Source: Oenanthe sinensis (Eukaryota; Streptophyta; Magnoliopsida; Apiales; Apiaceae). Taken from it: a stretch of DNA of 64,000 nucleotides. Positions 29,229 through 43,300 of this stretch are shown in pieces. The stretch covers positions 868,001 to 932,000 of the forward strand of contig JAPMAC010000234.1 in NCBI GenBank assembly GCA_028671895.1, in the 5' to 3' direction. Position 1 is the stretch's first letter. Each line of letters opens with the position of its first letter. Position numbers and translations under genes: made by a program. The notes below the pieces were generated by a model. The model saw only the letters and a program-made list of their open reading frames with translations. It was not told the origin of the DNA and searched no databases.

Positions 29229-29940
29229 AATTCGTAATAATTTGAGGCTTCGTTCTTGACTCGTTTTAACTTGAAAACAAATTATAGCTTCATTCTTGAC
29301 TCGTTTGAACTTGAAAACAACTTATAGGATCATTCTTGACTCGTTTATACTTGGAAACAACTTGAAAGAACTTCTAGCATCATTCTTGACTCATTTGTAC
29401 ATGAAAACAATTTGTAACAATATAAGACTTCATTCTTAACTCGTTTGAACATGAAAGCCACTTATAGCTTTATTCTTGACTCGTTTGAACTTGAAAACAA
29501 CTTATAGCTTCATTCTTGACTCGTTTATACATGGAAACAGCTTGAAAGAACTTGTAGCATTATTCTTGACTCATTTGTACTTGAAAACAATTTGTAACAA
29601 TTTAAGGCTTCATTCTTAACTTGATTGAACTTGAAAGACACTTATAGCTTCATTCTTAACTCGTTTGAACTTGAAAACAACTTATAGCTTCATTCTTGAC
29701 TCGTTTATACATGGAAACAACTTGAAAGAACTTCTAGCATCATTCTTGACTCATTTGTACATGAAAACAATTTGTAACAATATAAGGCTTCATTCTTAAC
29801 TTGTTTGAACTTGAAAGCCACTTATAGCTTCATTCTTGACTCGTTTGTACATGTAAATAACTTGTAAAAACTCGTAGGATTAATCTTCACTCATTTGAAC
29901 ATGAAAATAATTCGTAATAATTTGAGGCTTCGTTCTTGAC

Positions 29941-30580
29941 TCGTTTGAACTTGAAAACAAATTATAGCTTCGTTCTTGACTCGTTTGAACTTGAAAACAA
30001 CTTATAGGATCATTCTTGACTCGTTTATACTTGGAAACAACATGAAAGAACTTCTAGCATCATTCTTGACTCATTTGTACATGAAAACAATTTGTAACAA
30101 TATAAAGCTTCATTCTAAACTTGTTTGAACTTGAAAGCCACTTATAGCTTCATTCTTGACTCGTTTGTACATGGAAATAACTTGTAAAAACTCGTAGGAT
30201 CAATCTTTACTCATTTAAACATGAAAACAATTCGTAATAATTTGAGGCTTCGTTCTTGACTCGTTTGAACTTGAAAACAAATTATAGCTTCGTTCTTGAC
30301 TCGTTTGAACTTGAAAACAACTTATAGGATCATTCTTGACTCGTTTATGCTTGGAAACAACATGAAAGAACTTCTAGCATCATTCTTGACTCATTTGTAC
30401 ATGAAAACAATTTGTAACAATATAAAGCTTCATTCTAAACTTGTTTGAACTTGAAAGCCACTTATAGCTTCATTCTTGACTCGTTTGTACATGGAAATAA
30501 CTTGTAAAAACTCGTAGGATCAATCTTTACTCATTTAAACATGAAAACAATTCGTAATAATTTGAGGCTTCGTTCTTGAC
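29941..30580. repeat. Tandem duplication of one 320-bp block
   Basis: The variant pair tataaagctt cattctaaac starts at 30101 and 30421, and acatgaaaga-containing monomers sit at about 30050 and 30370, exactly 320 bp apart. This isolates the seven-monomer 320-bp block (50-50-40-50-50-40-40) as an independently duplicating unit. Confidence 0.75.
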
Positions 30581-33500
30581 TCGTTTGAACTTGAAAACAA
30601 ATTATAGCTTCATTCTTGACTCGTTTGAACTTGAAAACAACTTATAGGATCATTCTTGACTCGTTTATACTTGAAAACAACTTGAAAGAACTTCTAGCAT
30701 CATTCTTGACTCATTTGTACATGAAAACAATTTGTAACAATACAAGGCTTCATTCTTAACTGGTTCGAACTTGAAAGCCACTTATAGCTTTATTCTTGAC
30801 TCGTTTGAACTTGAAAACAACTTATAGCTTCATTCTTGACTCGTTTATACATGGAAACAACTTGAAAGAACTTCAAGCATCATTCTTGACTCATTTGTAC
30901 ATGAAAACAATTTGTAACAATATAAGGCTTCATTTTTAACTGGTTTGAACTTGAAAGCCACTTATAGCTTCATTCTTGACCCGTTTGTACATGGAAATAA
31001 CTTGTAAAAACTCGTAGGATCAATCTTTACTCATTTGAACATGAAAACAATTCGTAATAATTTGAGGCTTCGTTCTTGACTCGTATTAACTTGAAAACAA
31101 GTTATAGCTTTATTCTTGACTCGTTTGAACTTGAAAACAACTTATAGGATCATTCTTGACTCGTTTATACTTGGAAACAGCTTGAAAGAACTTCTAGCAT
31201 CATTCTTGACTCATTTGTACATGAAAACAATTTGTAACAATTTAAGGCTTCATTCTTAACTCGATTGAACTTGAAAGACACTTATAGCTTCATTCTTAAC
31301 TCGTTTGAACTTGAAAACAACTTATAGCTTCATTCTTGACTCGTTTATACATGGAAACAACTTGAAAGAACTTCTAGCATCATTCTTGACTCATTTGTAC
31401 ATGAAAACAATTTGTAACAATATAAGGCTTTATTCTTAACTTGTTTGAACTTGAAAGCCACTTATAGCTTCATTCTTGACCCGTTTGTACATGGAAATAA
31501 CTTGTAAAAACTCGTAGGATCAATCTTCACTCATTTGAACATGAAAATAATTCGTAATAATTTGAGGCTTCGTTCTTGACTCGTTTCAACTTGAAAACAA
31601 ATTATAGCTTCGTTCTTGACTCGTTTGAACTTGAAAACAACTTATAGGATCATTCTTGACTCGTTTATACTTGGAAACAACTTGAAAGAACTGCTAGCAT
31701 CATTCTTGACTCATTTGTACATGAAAACAATTTGTAACAATATAAGGCTTCATTCTTAACTTGTTTGAACTTGAAAGCCACTTATAGCTTCATTCTTGAC
31801 TCGTTTGTACATGGAAATAACTTGTAAAAACTAGTAGGATCAATCTTTACTCATTTAAACATGAAAACAATTCGTAATAATTTGAGGCTTCGTTCTTGAC
31901 TCGTTTGAACTTGAAAACAAATTATAGCTTCATTCTTGACTCGTTTGAACTTGAAAACAACTTATAGGATCATTCTTGACTCGTTTATACTTGGAAACAA
32001 CTTGAAAGAACTTCTAGCATCATTCTTGACTCATTTGTACATGAAAACAATTTGTAACAATACAAGGCTTCATTCTTAACTGGTTTGAACTTGAAAGCCA
32101 CTTATAGCTTTATTCTTGACTCGTTTGAACTTGAAAACAACTTATAGCTTCATTCTTGACTCGTTTATACATGGAAACAACTTGAAAGAACTTCAAGCAT
32201 CATTCTTGACTCATTTGTACATGAAAACAATTTGTAACAATATAAGGCTTCATTTTTAACTGGTTTGAACTTGAAAGCCACTTATAGCTTCATTCTTGAC
32301 CCGTTTGTACATGGAAATAACTTGTAAAAACTCGTAGGATCAATCTTTACTCATTTGAACATGAAAACAATTCGTAATAATTTGAGGCTTCATTCTTGAC
32401 TCGTTTTAACTTGAAAACAAATTATAGCTTTATTCTTGACTCGTTTGAACTTGAAAACAACTTATAGGATCATTCTTGACTCGTTTATACTTGGAAACAG
32501 CTTGAAAGAACTTCTAGCATCATTCTTTACTCATTTGTACATGAAAACAATTTGTAACAATTTAAGGCTTCATTCTTAACTCGTTTGAACTTGAAAGCCA
32601 CTATAGCTTCATTCTTGACCCGTTTGTACATGGAAATAACTTGTAAAAACTCGTAGGATCAATCTTTACTCATTTAAACATGAAAACAATTAGTAATAAT
32701 TTGAGGCTTCGTTCTTGACTCGTTTTAACTTGAAAACAAATTATAGCTTTATTCTTGACTCGTTTGAACTTGAAAACAACTTATAGGATCATTCTTGACT
32801 CGTTTATACTTGGAAACAGCTTGAAAGAACTTCTAGCATCATTCTTGACTCATTTGTACATGAAAACAATTTGTAACGATTTAAGGCTTCATTCTTAACT
32901 CGATTGAACTTGAAAGACACTTATAGCTTCATTCTTAACTCGTTTGAACTTGAAAACAACTTATAGCTTCATTCTTGACTCGTTTATACATGGAAACAGC
33001 TTGAAAGAACTTGTAGCATCATTCTTGACTCATTTGTACATGAAAACAATTTGTAACAATTTAAGGCTTCATTCTTAACTTGATTGAACTTGAAAGACAC
33101 TTATAGCTTCATTCTTAACTCGTTTGAACTTGAAAACAACTTATAGCTTCATTCCTGACTCGTTTATACATGGAAACAACTTGAAAGAACTTCTAGCATC
33201 ATTCTTGACTCATTTGTACATGAAAACAATTTGTAACAATATAAGGCTTCATTCTTAACTTGTTTGAACTTGAATGCCACTTATAGCTTCATTCTTGACT
33301 CGTTTGTACATGTAAATAACTTGTAAAAACTCGTAGGATCAATCTTCACTCATTTGAACATGAAAATAATTCGTAATAATTTGAGGCTTCGTTCTTGACT
33401 CGTTTGAACTTGAAAACAAATTATAGCTTCGTTCTTGACTCGTTTGAACTTGAAAACAACTTATAGGATCATTCTTGACTCGTTTATACTTGGAAACAGC

Positions 33501-36500
33501 TTGAAAGAACTTCTAGCATCATTCTTGACTCATTTGTACATGAAAACAATTTGTAACAATTTAAGGCTTCATTCTTAACTCGATTGAACTTGAAAGACAC
33601 TTATAGCTTCATTCTTAACTCGTTTGAACTTGAAAACAACTTATAGCTTCATTCTTGACTCGTTTATACATGGAAACAACTTGAAAGAACTTCTAGCATC
33701 ATTCTTGACTCATTTGTACATGAAAACAATTTGTAACAATATAAGGCTTCATTCTTAACTTGTTTGAACTTGAAAGCCACTTATAGCTTCATTCTTGACT
33801 CGTTTGTACATGTAAATAACTTGTAAAAACTCGTAGGATCAATCTTCACTCATTTGAACATGAAAATAATTCGTAATAATTTGAGGCTTCGTTCTTGACT
33901 CGTTTGAACTTGAAAACAAATTATAGCTTCGTTCTTGACTCGTTTGAACTTGAAAACAACTTATAGGATCATTCTTGACTCGTTTATACTTGGAAACAAC
34001 TTGAAAGAACTTCTAGCATCATTCTTGACTCATTTGTACATGAAAACAATTTGTAACAATATAAGGCTTCATTCTTAACTTGTTTGAACTTGAAAGCCAC
34101 TTATAGCTTCATTCTTGACTCGTTTGTACATGGAAATAACTTGTAAAAACTCGTAGGATCAATCTTTACTCATTTAAACATGAAAACAATTCGTAACAAT
34201 TTGAGGCTTCGTTCTTGACTCGTTTCAACTTGAAAACAACTTATAGCTTCATTCTTGACTCGTTTATACATGGAAACGACTTGAAAGAACTTGTAGCATC
34301 ATTCTTGACTCATTTGTACATGAAAACAATTTGTAACAATTTAAGGCTTCATTCTTAACTCGATTGAACTTGAAAGCCACTTATAGCTTCATTCTTGACT
34401 CGTTTGAACTTGAAAACAACTTATAGCTTCATTCTTGACTCGTTTATACATGGAAACAATTTGAAAGAACTTCTAGCATCATTCTTGACTCATTTGTACA
34501 TGAAAACAATTTGTAACAATATAAGGCTTCATTCTTAACTTGTTTGAACTTGAAAGCCACTTATAGCTTCATTCTTGACTCGTTTGTACATGGAAATAAC
34601 TTGTAAAAACTCGTAGGAACAATCTTCACTCATTTGAACATGAAAACAATTCGTAATAATTTGAGGCTTCGTTCTTGACTCGTATTAACTTGAAAACAAG
34701 TTATAGCTTTATTCTTGACTCGTTTGAACTTGAAAACAACTTATAGGATCATTCTTGACTCGTTTATACTTGGAAACAGCTTGAAAGAACTTCTAGCATC
34801 ATTCTTGACTAATTTGTACATGAAAACAATTTGTAACAATTTAAGGCTTCATTCTTAACTCGTTTGAACTTGAAAGCCACTTATAGCTTCATTCTTGACT
34901 CGTTTGAACTTGAAAACAACTTATAACTTCATTCTTGACTCGTTTATACATGGAAACAACTTGAAAGAACTTCTAGCATCATTCTTGACTCATTTGTACA
35001 TGAAAACAATTTGTAACAATATAAGGCTTCATTCTTAACTTGTTTGAACTTGAAAGCCACTTATAGCTTCATTCTTGACTCGTTTGTACATGGAAATAAC
35101 TTGTAAAAACTCGTAGGATCAATCTTCACTCATTTGAACATGAAAACAATTCGTAATAATTTGAGGCATCGTTCTTGACTCGTTTGAACTAGAAAACAAA
35201 TTATAGCTTTATTCTTGACTCGTTTGAACATGAAAATAACTTATAGCTTCATTCTTGACTCGTTTATACATGGAAACAACTTGAAAGAACTTCTAGCATC
35301 ATTCTTGACTCATTTGTACATGAAAACAATTTGTAACAATATAAGGCTTCATTCTTAACTTGTTTGAACTTGAAAGCCACTTATAGGTTCATTCTTGACT
35401 CGTTTGTACATGAAAATAACTTGTAAAAACTGGTAGGATCAATCTTCACTCATTTGAACATGAAAACAATTCGTAACAATTTGAGGTTTCGTTCTTGACT
35501 CGTGTCAACTTGAAAACAACTAATAGCTTCATTCTTGACTTGTTTGAACTAGAAAACAACTTATAGCTTCATTCTTGACTCGTTTATACATGGAAACAAC
35601 TTGAAAGAACTTCTAGCATCATTCTTGACTCATTTGTACATGAAAACAATTTGTAACAATTTAAGGCTTCATTCTTAACTCGTTTGAACTTGAAAGCCAC
35701 TTATAGCTTCATTCTTGACCCTTTTGTACAAGGAAATAACTTGTAAAAACTCATAGGATCATTCTTCACTCATTTGAACATAAAAACAATTTGTAACAAT
35801 TTGAGGCTTCGTTCGTGACTCGTTTGAACTTGAAAATAACCTATAGCATCATTCTTGACTCGTTTGAACTTCAAAACAACTTATAGCTTCATTCTTGACT
35901 CGTTTGAACTTGAAAACAACTTATAGCTTCATTCTTGACTCGTTTGAACATAACAAGAACTAATAGCTTCATTCTTGGCTCGTTTATACATGGAAACAAC
36001 TTGAAAGAACTTCAAGCATCATTCTTGAGTCATTTGTACATGAAAACAATTTGTAACAATACAAGGCTTCATTCTTAACTGGTTTGAACTTGAAAGCCAC
36101 TTATAGCTTTATTCTTGACTCGTTTGAAGTTGAAAACAACTTATAGGATCATTCTTGACTCGTTTATACTTGGAAACAACTTGAAAGAACTTCTAGCATC
36201 ATTCTTGACTCATTTGTACATGAAAACAATTTGTAACAATATAAGGCTTCATTCTTAACTCGTTTGAACTTGAAAGCCACTTATAGCTTCATTCTTCACT
36301 CGTTTGAACTTGAAAACAACTTAGAGCTTCATTCTTGACTCGTTTATACATGGAAACACCTTGAAAAAACTTGTAGCATCATTCTTGACTAATTTGTACA
36401 TGAAAACAATTTGTAACAATTTAAGGCTTCATTCTTAACTCGTTTGAACTTGAAAGCCACTTATAGCTTCATTCTTGACTCGTTTGAACTTGAAAACAAC

Positions 36501-38380
36501 TTATAGCTTCATTCTTGACTCGTTTATACATGGAAACAACTTGAAAGAACTTCTAGCATCATTCTTGACTCATTTGTACATGAAAACAATTTGTAACAAT
36601 ATAAGGCTTCATTCTTAACTTGTTTGAACTTGAAAGCCACTTATAGCTTCATTCTTGACTCGTTTGTACATGGAAATAACTTGTAAAAACTCGTAGGATC
36701 AATCTTCACTCATTTGAACATGAAAACAATTCGTAATAATTTGAGGCATCGTTCTTGACTCGTTTGAACTAGAAAACAAATTATAGCTTTATTCTTGACT
36801 CGTTTGAACTTGAAAACAACTTATAGGATCATTCTTGACTAGTTTATACTTGGAAACAGCTTGAAAGAACTTCTAGCATCATTCTTGACTCATTTGTACA
36901 TGAAAACAATTTGTAACAATTTAAGGCTTCATTCTTAACTCGTTTGAACTTGAAAGCCACTTTTAGCTTCATTCTTGACTCGTTTGAACTTGAAAACAAC
37001 TTATAGCTTCATTCTTGACTCGTTTATACATGGAAACACCTTGAAAAAACTTATAGCATAATTCTTGACTAATTTGTACATGAAAACAATTTGTAACAAT
37101 TTAAGGCTTCATTCTTAACTCGATTGAACTTGAAAGCCACTTATAGCTTCATTCTTGACTCGTTTGAACTTGAAAACAACTTATAGCTTCATTCTTGACT
37201 CGTTTATACATGGAAACAACTTGAAAGAACTTCTAGCATCATTCTTGACTCATTTGTACATGAAAACAATTTGTAACAATATAAGGCTTTATTCTTAACT
37301 TGTTTGAACTTGAAAGCCACTTATAGCTTCATTCTTCACTCGTTTGAACTTGAAAACAACTTATAGCTTCATTCTTGACTCGTTTATACATGGAAACAAC
37401 TTGAAAGAACTTCTAGCATCATTCTTGACTCATTTGTACATGAAAACAATTTGTAACAATATAAGGCTTCATTCTTAACTTGTTTGAACTTGAAAGCCAC
37501 TTATAGCTTCATTCTTGACTCGTTTGTACATGTAAATAACTTGTAAAAACTCGTAGGATCAATCTTCACTCATTTGAACATGAAAATAATTCGTAATAAT
37601 TTGAGGCTTCGTTCTTGACTCGTTTGAACTTGAAAACAAATTATAGCTTCGTTCTTGACTCGTTTGAACTTGAAAACAACTTATAGGATCATTCTTGACT
37701 CGTTTATACTTGGAAACAACTTGAAAGAATTTCTAGCATCATTCTTGACTCATTTGTACATGAAAACAATTTGTAACAATATAAGGCTTCATTCTTAACT
37801 TGTTTGAACTTGAAAGCCACTTATAGCTTCATTCTTGACTCGTTTATACATGGAAATAACTTGTAAAAACTCGTAGGATCAATCTTTACTCATATAAACA
37901 TGAAAACAATTCGTAACAATTTGAGGCTTCGTTCTTGACTCGTTTCAACTTGAAAACAACTTATAGCTTCATTCTTGACTCGTTTATACATGGAAACAAC
38001 TTGAAAGAACTTGTAGCATCATTCTTGACTCATTTGTACATGAAAACAATTTGTAACAATATAAGGCTTCATTCTTAACTTGTTTGAACTTGAAAGCCAC
38101 TTATAGCTTCATTCTTGACTCGTTTGTACATGGAAATAACTTGTAAAAACTCGTAGGAACAATCTTCACTCATTTGAACATGAAAACAATTCGTAACAAT
38201 TTGAGGCTTCGTTCTTGACTCGTTTTAACTAGAAAACAAATTATAGCTTTATTCTTGACTCGTTTGAACTTGAAAACAAGTTATAGGATCATTCTTGACT
38301 CGTTTATACATGGAAACAATTTGAAAGAACTTCTAGCATCATTCTTGACTCATTTGTACATGAAAACAATTTGTAACAAT
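30581..38380. repeat. Satellite, transition from ordered to disordered
   Basis: From 30.6 to about 35 kb the 320/680-type blocks continue, with some variants recurring about 1320 bp apart (tacaaggctt at 30741 and 32061). After about 35 kb, private variants become common (gttcgtgactcg, gaacataacaagaac, ttcttggctcg, aggttcattattc) and block order is irregular. No gene is seen. Confidence 0.75.
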
Positions 38381-40320
38381 ATAAGGCTTCATTCTTAACT
38401 TGTTTGAACTTGAAAGCCACTTATAGCTTCATTCTTGACTCGTTTGTACATGGAAATAACTTGTAAAAACTGGTAGGATCAATCTTCACTCATTTGAACA
38501 TGAAAACAATTCGTAACAATTTGAGGTTTCGTTCTTGACTCGTTTCAACTTGAAAACAACTAATAGCTTCATTCTTGACTTGTTTGAACTAGAAAACAAC
38601 TTATAGCTTCATTCTTGACTCGTTTATATATGGAAACAACTTGAAAGAGCTTTTAGCATCATTCTTGACTCATTTGTACATGAAAACAATTGGTAACAAT
38701 TTAAGACTTCATTCTTAACTCGTTTGAACTTGAAAGCCACTTATAGCTTCATTCTTGACCCTTTTGTACAAGGAAATAACTTGTAAAAACTCGTAGGATC
38801 ATTCTTCACTCATTGGAACATAAAAACAATTTGTAACAATTTGAGGCTTCGTTCGTGACTCGTATGAACTTGAAAACCACTTCTAGCTTCATTCATGACT
38901 CGTTTGTACATGGAAATAAGTTGTAAAAACTAGTAGGTTCATTATTCACTCATTTGATCATGAAAACAATTCGTAACAATTTGAAGCTTCGTTCTTGACA
39001 CGTTTGAACTTGAAAACAACTTATAGCATCATTCTTGACTCGTTTGAACTTGAAAACAACTTATAGCTTCATTCTTGACTCGTTTGAACTTGAAAACAAC
39101 TTATAGGATCATTCTTGACTCGTTTATACTTGGAAACAACTTGAAAGAACTTCTAGCATCATTCTTGACTCATTTGTACATGAAAACAATTTGTAACAAT
39201 ATAAGGCTTCATTCTTAACTCGTTTGAACTTGAAAGCCACTTATAGCTTCATTCTTCACTCGTTTGAACTTGAAAACAACTTATAGCTTCATTCTTGACT
39301 CGTTTATACATGGAAACAACTTGAAAGAACTTCTAGCATCATTTTTGACTCATTTGTACATGAAAACAATTTGTAACAATATAAGGCTTCATTCTTAACT
39401 TGTTTGAACTTGAAAGCCAGTTATAGCTTCATTCTTGACTCGTTTGTACATGGAAATAACTTGTAAAAACTCGTAGGAACAATCTTCACTAATTTGAACA
39501 TGAAAACAATTCGTAACAATTTGAGGCTTCGTTCTTGACTCGTTTCAACTTGAAAATAACTTATAGCTTCATTCTTGACTTGTTTGAACTAGAAAACAAC
39601 TTATAGCTTCATTCTAGACTCGTTTATATATGGAAACAACTTGAAAGAACTTTTAGCATCATTCTTGACTCATTTGTACATGAAAACAATTGGTAACCAT
39701 TTAAGACTTCATTCTTAACTCATTTGAACTTGAAAGCCACTTATAGCTTCATTCTTGACCCTTTTGTACAAGGAAATAACTTGTAAAAACTCGTAGGATC
39801 ATTCTTCACTCATTGGAACATAAAAACAATTTGTAACAATTTGAGGCTTCGTTCGTGACTCGTTTGAAATTGAAAACCACTTCTAGCTTCATTCATGACT
39901 CGTTTGTACATGGAAATAAGTTGTAAAAACTCGTAGGTTCATTATTCACTCATTTGATCATGAAAACAATTTGTAACAATTTGAAGCTTCGTTCTTGACA
40001 CGTTTGAACTTGAAAACAACTTATAGCATCATTCTTGACTCGTTTGAACTTGAAAACAACTTATAGCTTCATTCTTGACTCGTTTGAACTTGAAAACAAC
40101 TTATAGGATCATTCTTGACTCGTTTATACTTGGAAACAACTTGAAAGAACTTCTAGCATCATTCTTGACTCATTTGTACATGAAAACAATTTGTAACAAT
40201 ATAAGGCTTCATTCTTAACTCGTTTGAACTTGAAAGCCACTTATAGCTTCATTCTTCACTCGTTTGAACTTGAAAACAACTTAGAGCTTCATTCTTGACT
40301 CGTTTATACATGGAAACACC
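38380..40320. repeat. Diverged 1000-bp tandem duplication inside the disordered zone
   Basis: The decamers tgtttgaact agaaaacaac occur at 38581 and 39581, ttctagcttc attcatgact at 38881 and 39881, and cgtttatact at 39121 and 40121, all 1000 bp apart. Differences between copies are more frequent than in the duplications before 24 kb, which suggests an older event. Confidence 0.7.
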
Positions 40321-43300
40321 TTGAAAAAACTTGTAGCATCATTCTTGACTCATTTGTACATGAAAACAATTGGTAACAATTTAAGGTTTCATTCTTAACT
40401 CGTTTGAACTTGAAAGCCACTTATAGCTTCATTCTTGACCCTTTTGTACAAGGAAATAACTTGTAAAAACTCATAGGATCATTCTTCACTCATTTGAACA
40501 TGAAAATAATTCGTAATAATTTGAGGCTTCGTTCTTGACTCGTTTTAACTTGAAAACAATTTATAGGTTTATTCTTGACTCGTTTGAACTTGAAAACAAC
40601 TTATAGCTTCATTCTTGACTCGTTTGAACATAAAAACAACTTATAGCTTCATTCTTGGCTCGTTTATACATGGAAACAACTTGAAAGAACTTCAAGCATC
40701 ATTCTTGACTCATTTGTACATGAAAACAATTTGTAACAATTTAAGGCTTCATTCTTAAATCGTTTGAACTTGAAAGTCACTTATAGCTTCATTCTTGACT
40801 TGTTTAAAACTTGAAAACAACTTATAGCTTCATTCTTGACTCGTTTATACATGGAAACAACTTGAAAAGATTTATAGCATCATTCTTGACTCATTTGTAC
40901 ATGAAAACAATTTGTAACAATTTCAGGCTTCATTCTTAACTTGTTTGAACTTGAAAGCCACGTATAGCTTTACTCTTGACTCGTTTATACATGGAAATAA
41001 CTTATAAAATCTCGCACGATCAATCTTCACTCATTTGAACATGAAAACAATTCGTAATAATTTGAGGCTTCGTTCTTGACTCGTGTGAACTTGAAAACAA
41101 CTTATAGGATCATTCTTGACTCGTTTGAACTTGAAAACAACTTATAGGATCATTCTTGACTCGTTTATACTTGGAAACAACTTGAAAGAACTTCTAGCAT
41201 CTTTCTTGACTCATTTGTACATGAAAACAATTTGTAACAATATAAGGCTTCATTCTTAACTCGTTTGAACTTGAAAGCCACTTATAGCTTCATTCTTCAC
41301 TCGTTTGAACTTGAAAACAACTTATAGCTTCATTCTTGACTCGTTTATACATGGAAACAACTTGAAAGAACTTCTAGCATCATTCTTGACTCATTTGTAC
41401 ATGAAAACAATATGTAACAATATAAGGCTTCATTCTTAACTTGTTTGAACTTGAAAGCCACTTATAGCTTCATTCTTGACTCGTTTGTACATGGAAATAA
41501 CTTGTAAAAACTCGTAGGATCAATCTTCACTCATTTGAACATGAAAACAATTCGTAATAATTTGAGGCATCGTTCTTGACTCGTTTGAACTAGAAAACAA
41601 ATTATAGCTTTATTCTTGACTCGTTTGAACTTGAAAACAACTTATAAGATCATTCTTGTCTCGTTTATACTTGGAAACAGCTTGAAAGAACTTCTAGCAT
41701 CATTCTTGACTCATTTGTACATGAAAACAATTTGTAACAATTTAAGGCTTCATTCTTAACTTGTTTGAACTTGAAAGCCACTATAGCTTCATTCTTGACC
41801 CGTTTGTACATGGAAATAACTTGTAAAAACTCGTAGGATCAATCTTTACTCATTTAAACATGAAAACAATTCGTAATAATTTGAGGCTTCGTTCTTGACT
41901 CGTTTTAACTTGAAAACAAATTATAGCTTTATTCTTGACTCGTTTGAACTTGAAAACAACTTATAGGATCATTCTTGACTCGTTTATACTTGGAAACAGC
42001 TTGAAAGAACTTCTAGCATCATTCTTGACTCATTTGTACATGAAAACAATTTGTAACAATTTAAGGCTTCATTCTTAACTCGTTTGAACTTGAAAGCCAC
42101 TTATAGCTTCATTCTTGACTCGTTTGAACTTGAAAACAACTTATAGGATCATTCTTGACTCGTTTATACTTGGAAACAACTTGAAAGAACTTCTAGCATC
42201 ATTCTTGACTCATTTGTACATGAAAACAATTTGTAACAATACAAGGCTTCATTCTTAACTGGTTTGAACTTGAAAGCCACTTATAGCTTTATTCTTGACT
42301 CGTTTGAACTTGAAAACAACTTATAGCTTCATTCTTGACTCGTTTATACATGGAAACAACTTGAAAGAACTTCAAGCATCATTCTTGACTCATTTGTACA
42401 TGAAAACAATTTGTAACAATATAAGGCTTCATTTTTAACTGGTTTGAACTTGAAAGCCACTTATAGCTTCATTCTTGACCCGTTTGTACATGGAAATAAC
42501 TTGTAAAAACTCGTAGGATCAATCTTTACTCATTTGAACATGAAAACAATTCGTAATAATTTGAGGCTTCGTTCTTGACTCGTTTTAACTTGAAAACAAT
42601 TTATAGCTTTATTCTTGACTCGTTTGAACTTGAAAAGAACTTATAGCTTCATTCTTGACTCGTTTGAACATAAAAACAACTTATAGCTTCATTCTTGGCT
42701 CGTTTATACATGGAAACAACTTGAAAGAACTTCAAGCATCATTCTTGACTCATTTGTACATGAAAACAATTTGTAACAATTTAAGGCTTCATTCTTAAAT
42801 CGTTTGAACTTGAAAGTCACTTATAGCTTCATTCTTGACCCTTTTGTACAAGGAAATAACTTGTAAAAACTCATAGGATCATTCTTCACTCATTTGAACA
42901 TAAAAACAATTTGTAACAATTTGAGGCTTCGTTCGTGACTCGTTTGAACTTGAAAACAACTTATAGCATCATTCTTGACTCGTTTGAACTTCAAAACAAC
43001 TTATAGCTTCATTCTTGACTCGTTTGAACTTGAAAACAACTTATACCTTCATTCTTGACTCGTTTGAACATAACAAGAACTAATAGCTTCATTCTTGGCT
43101 CGTTTATACATGGAAACAAGTTGAAAGAACTTCAAGCATCATTCTTGACTCATTTGTACATGAAAACAATTTGTAACAATACAAGGCTTCATTATTAACT
43201 GGTTTGAACTTGAAAGCCACTTATAGCTTTATTCTTGACTCGTTTGAACTTGAAAACAACTTATAGGATCATTCTTGACTCGTTTATACTTGGAAACAAC

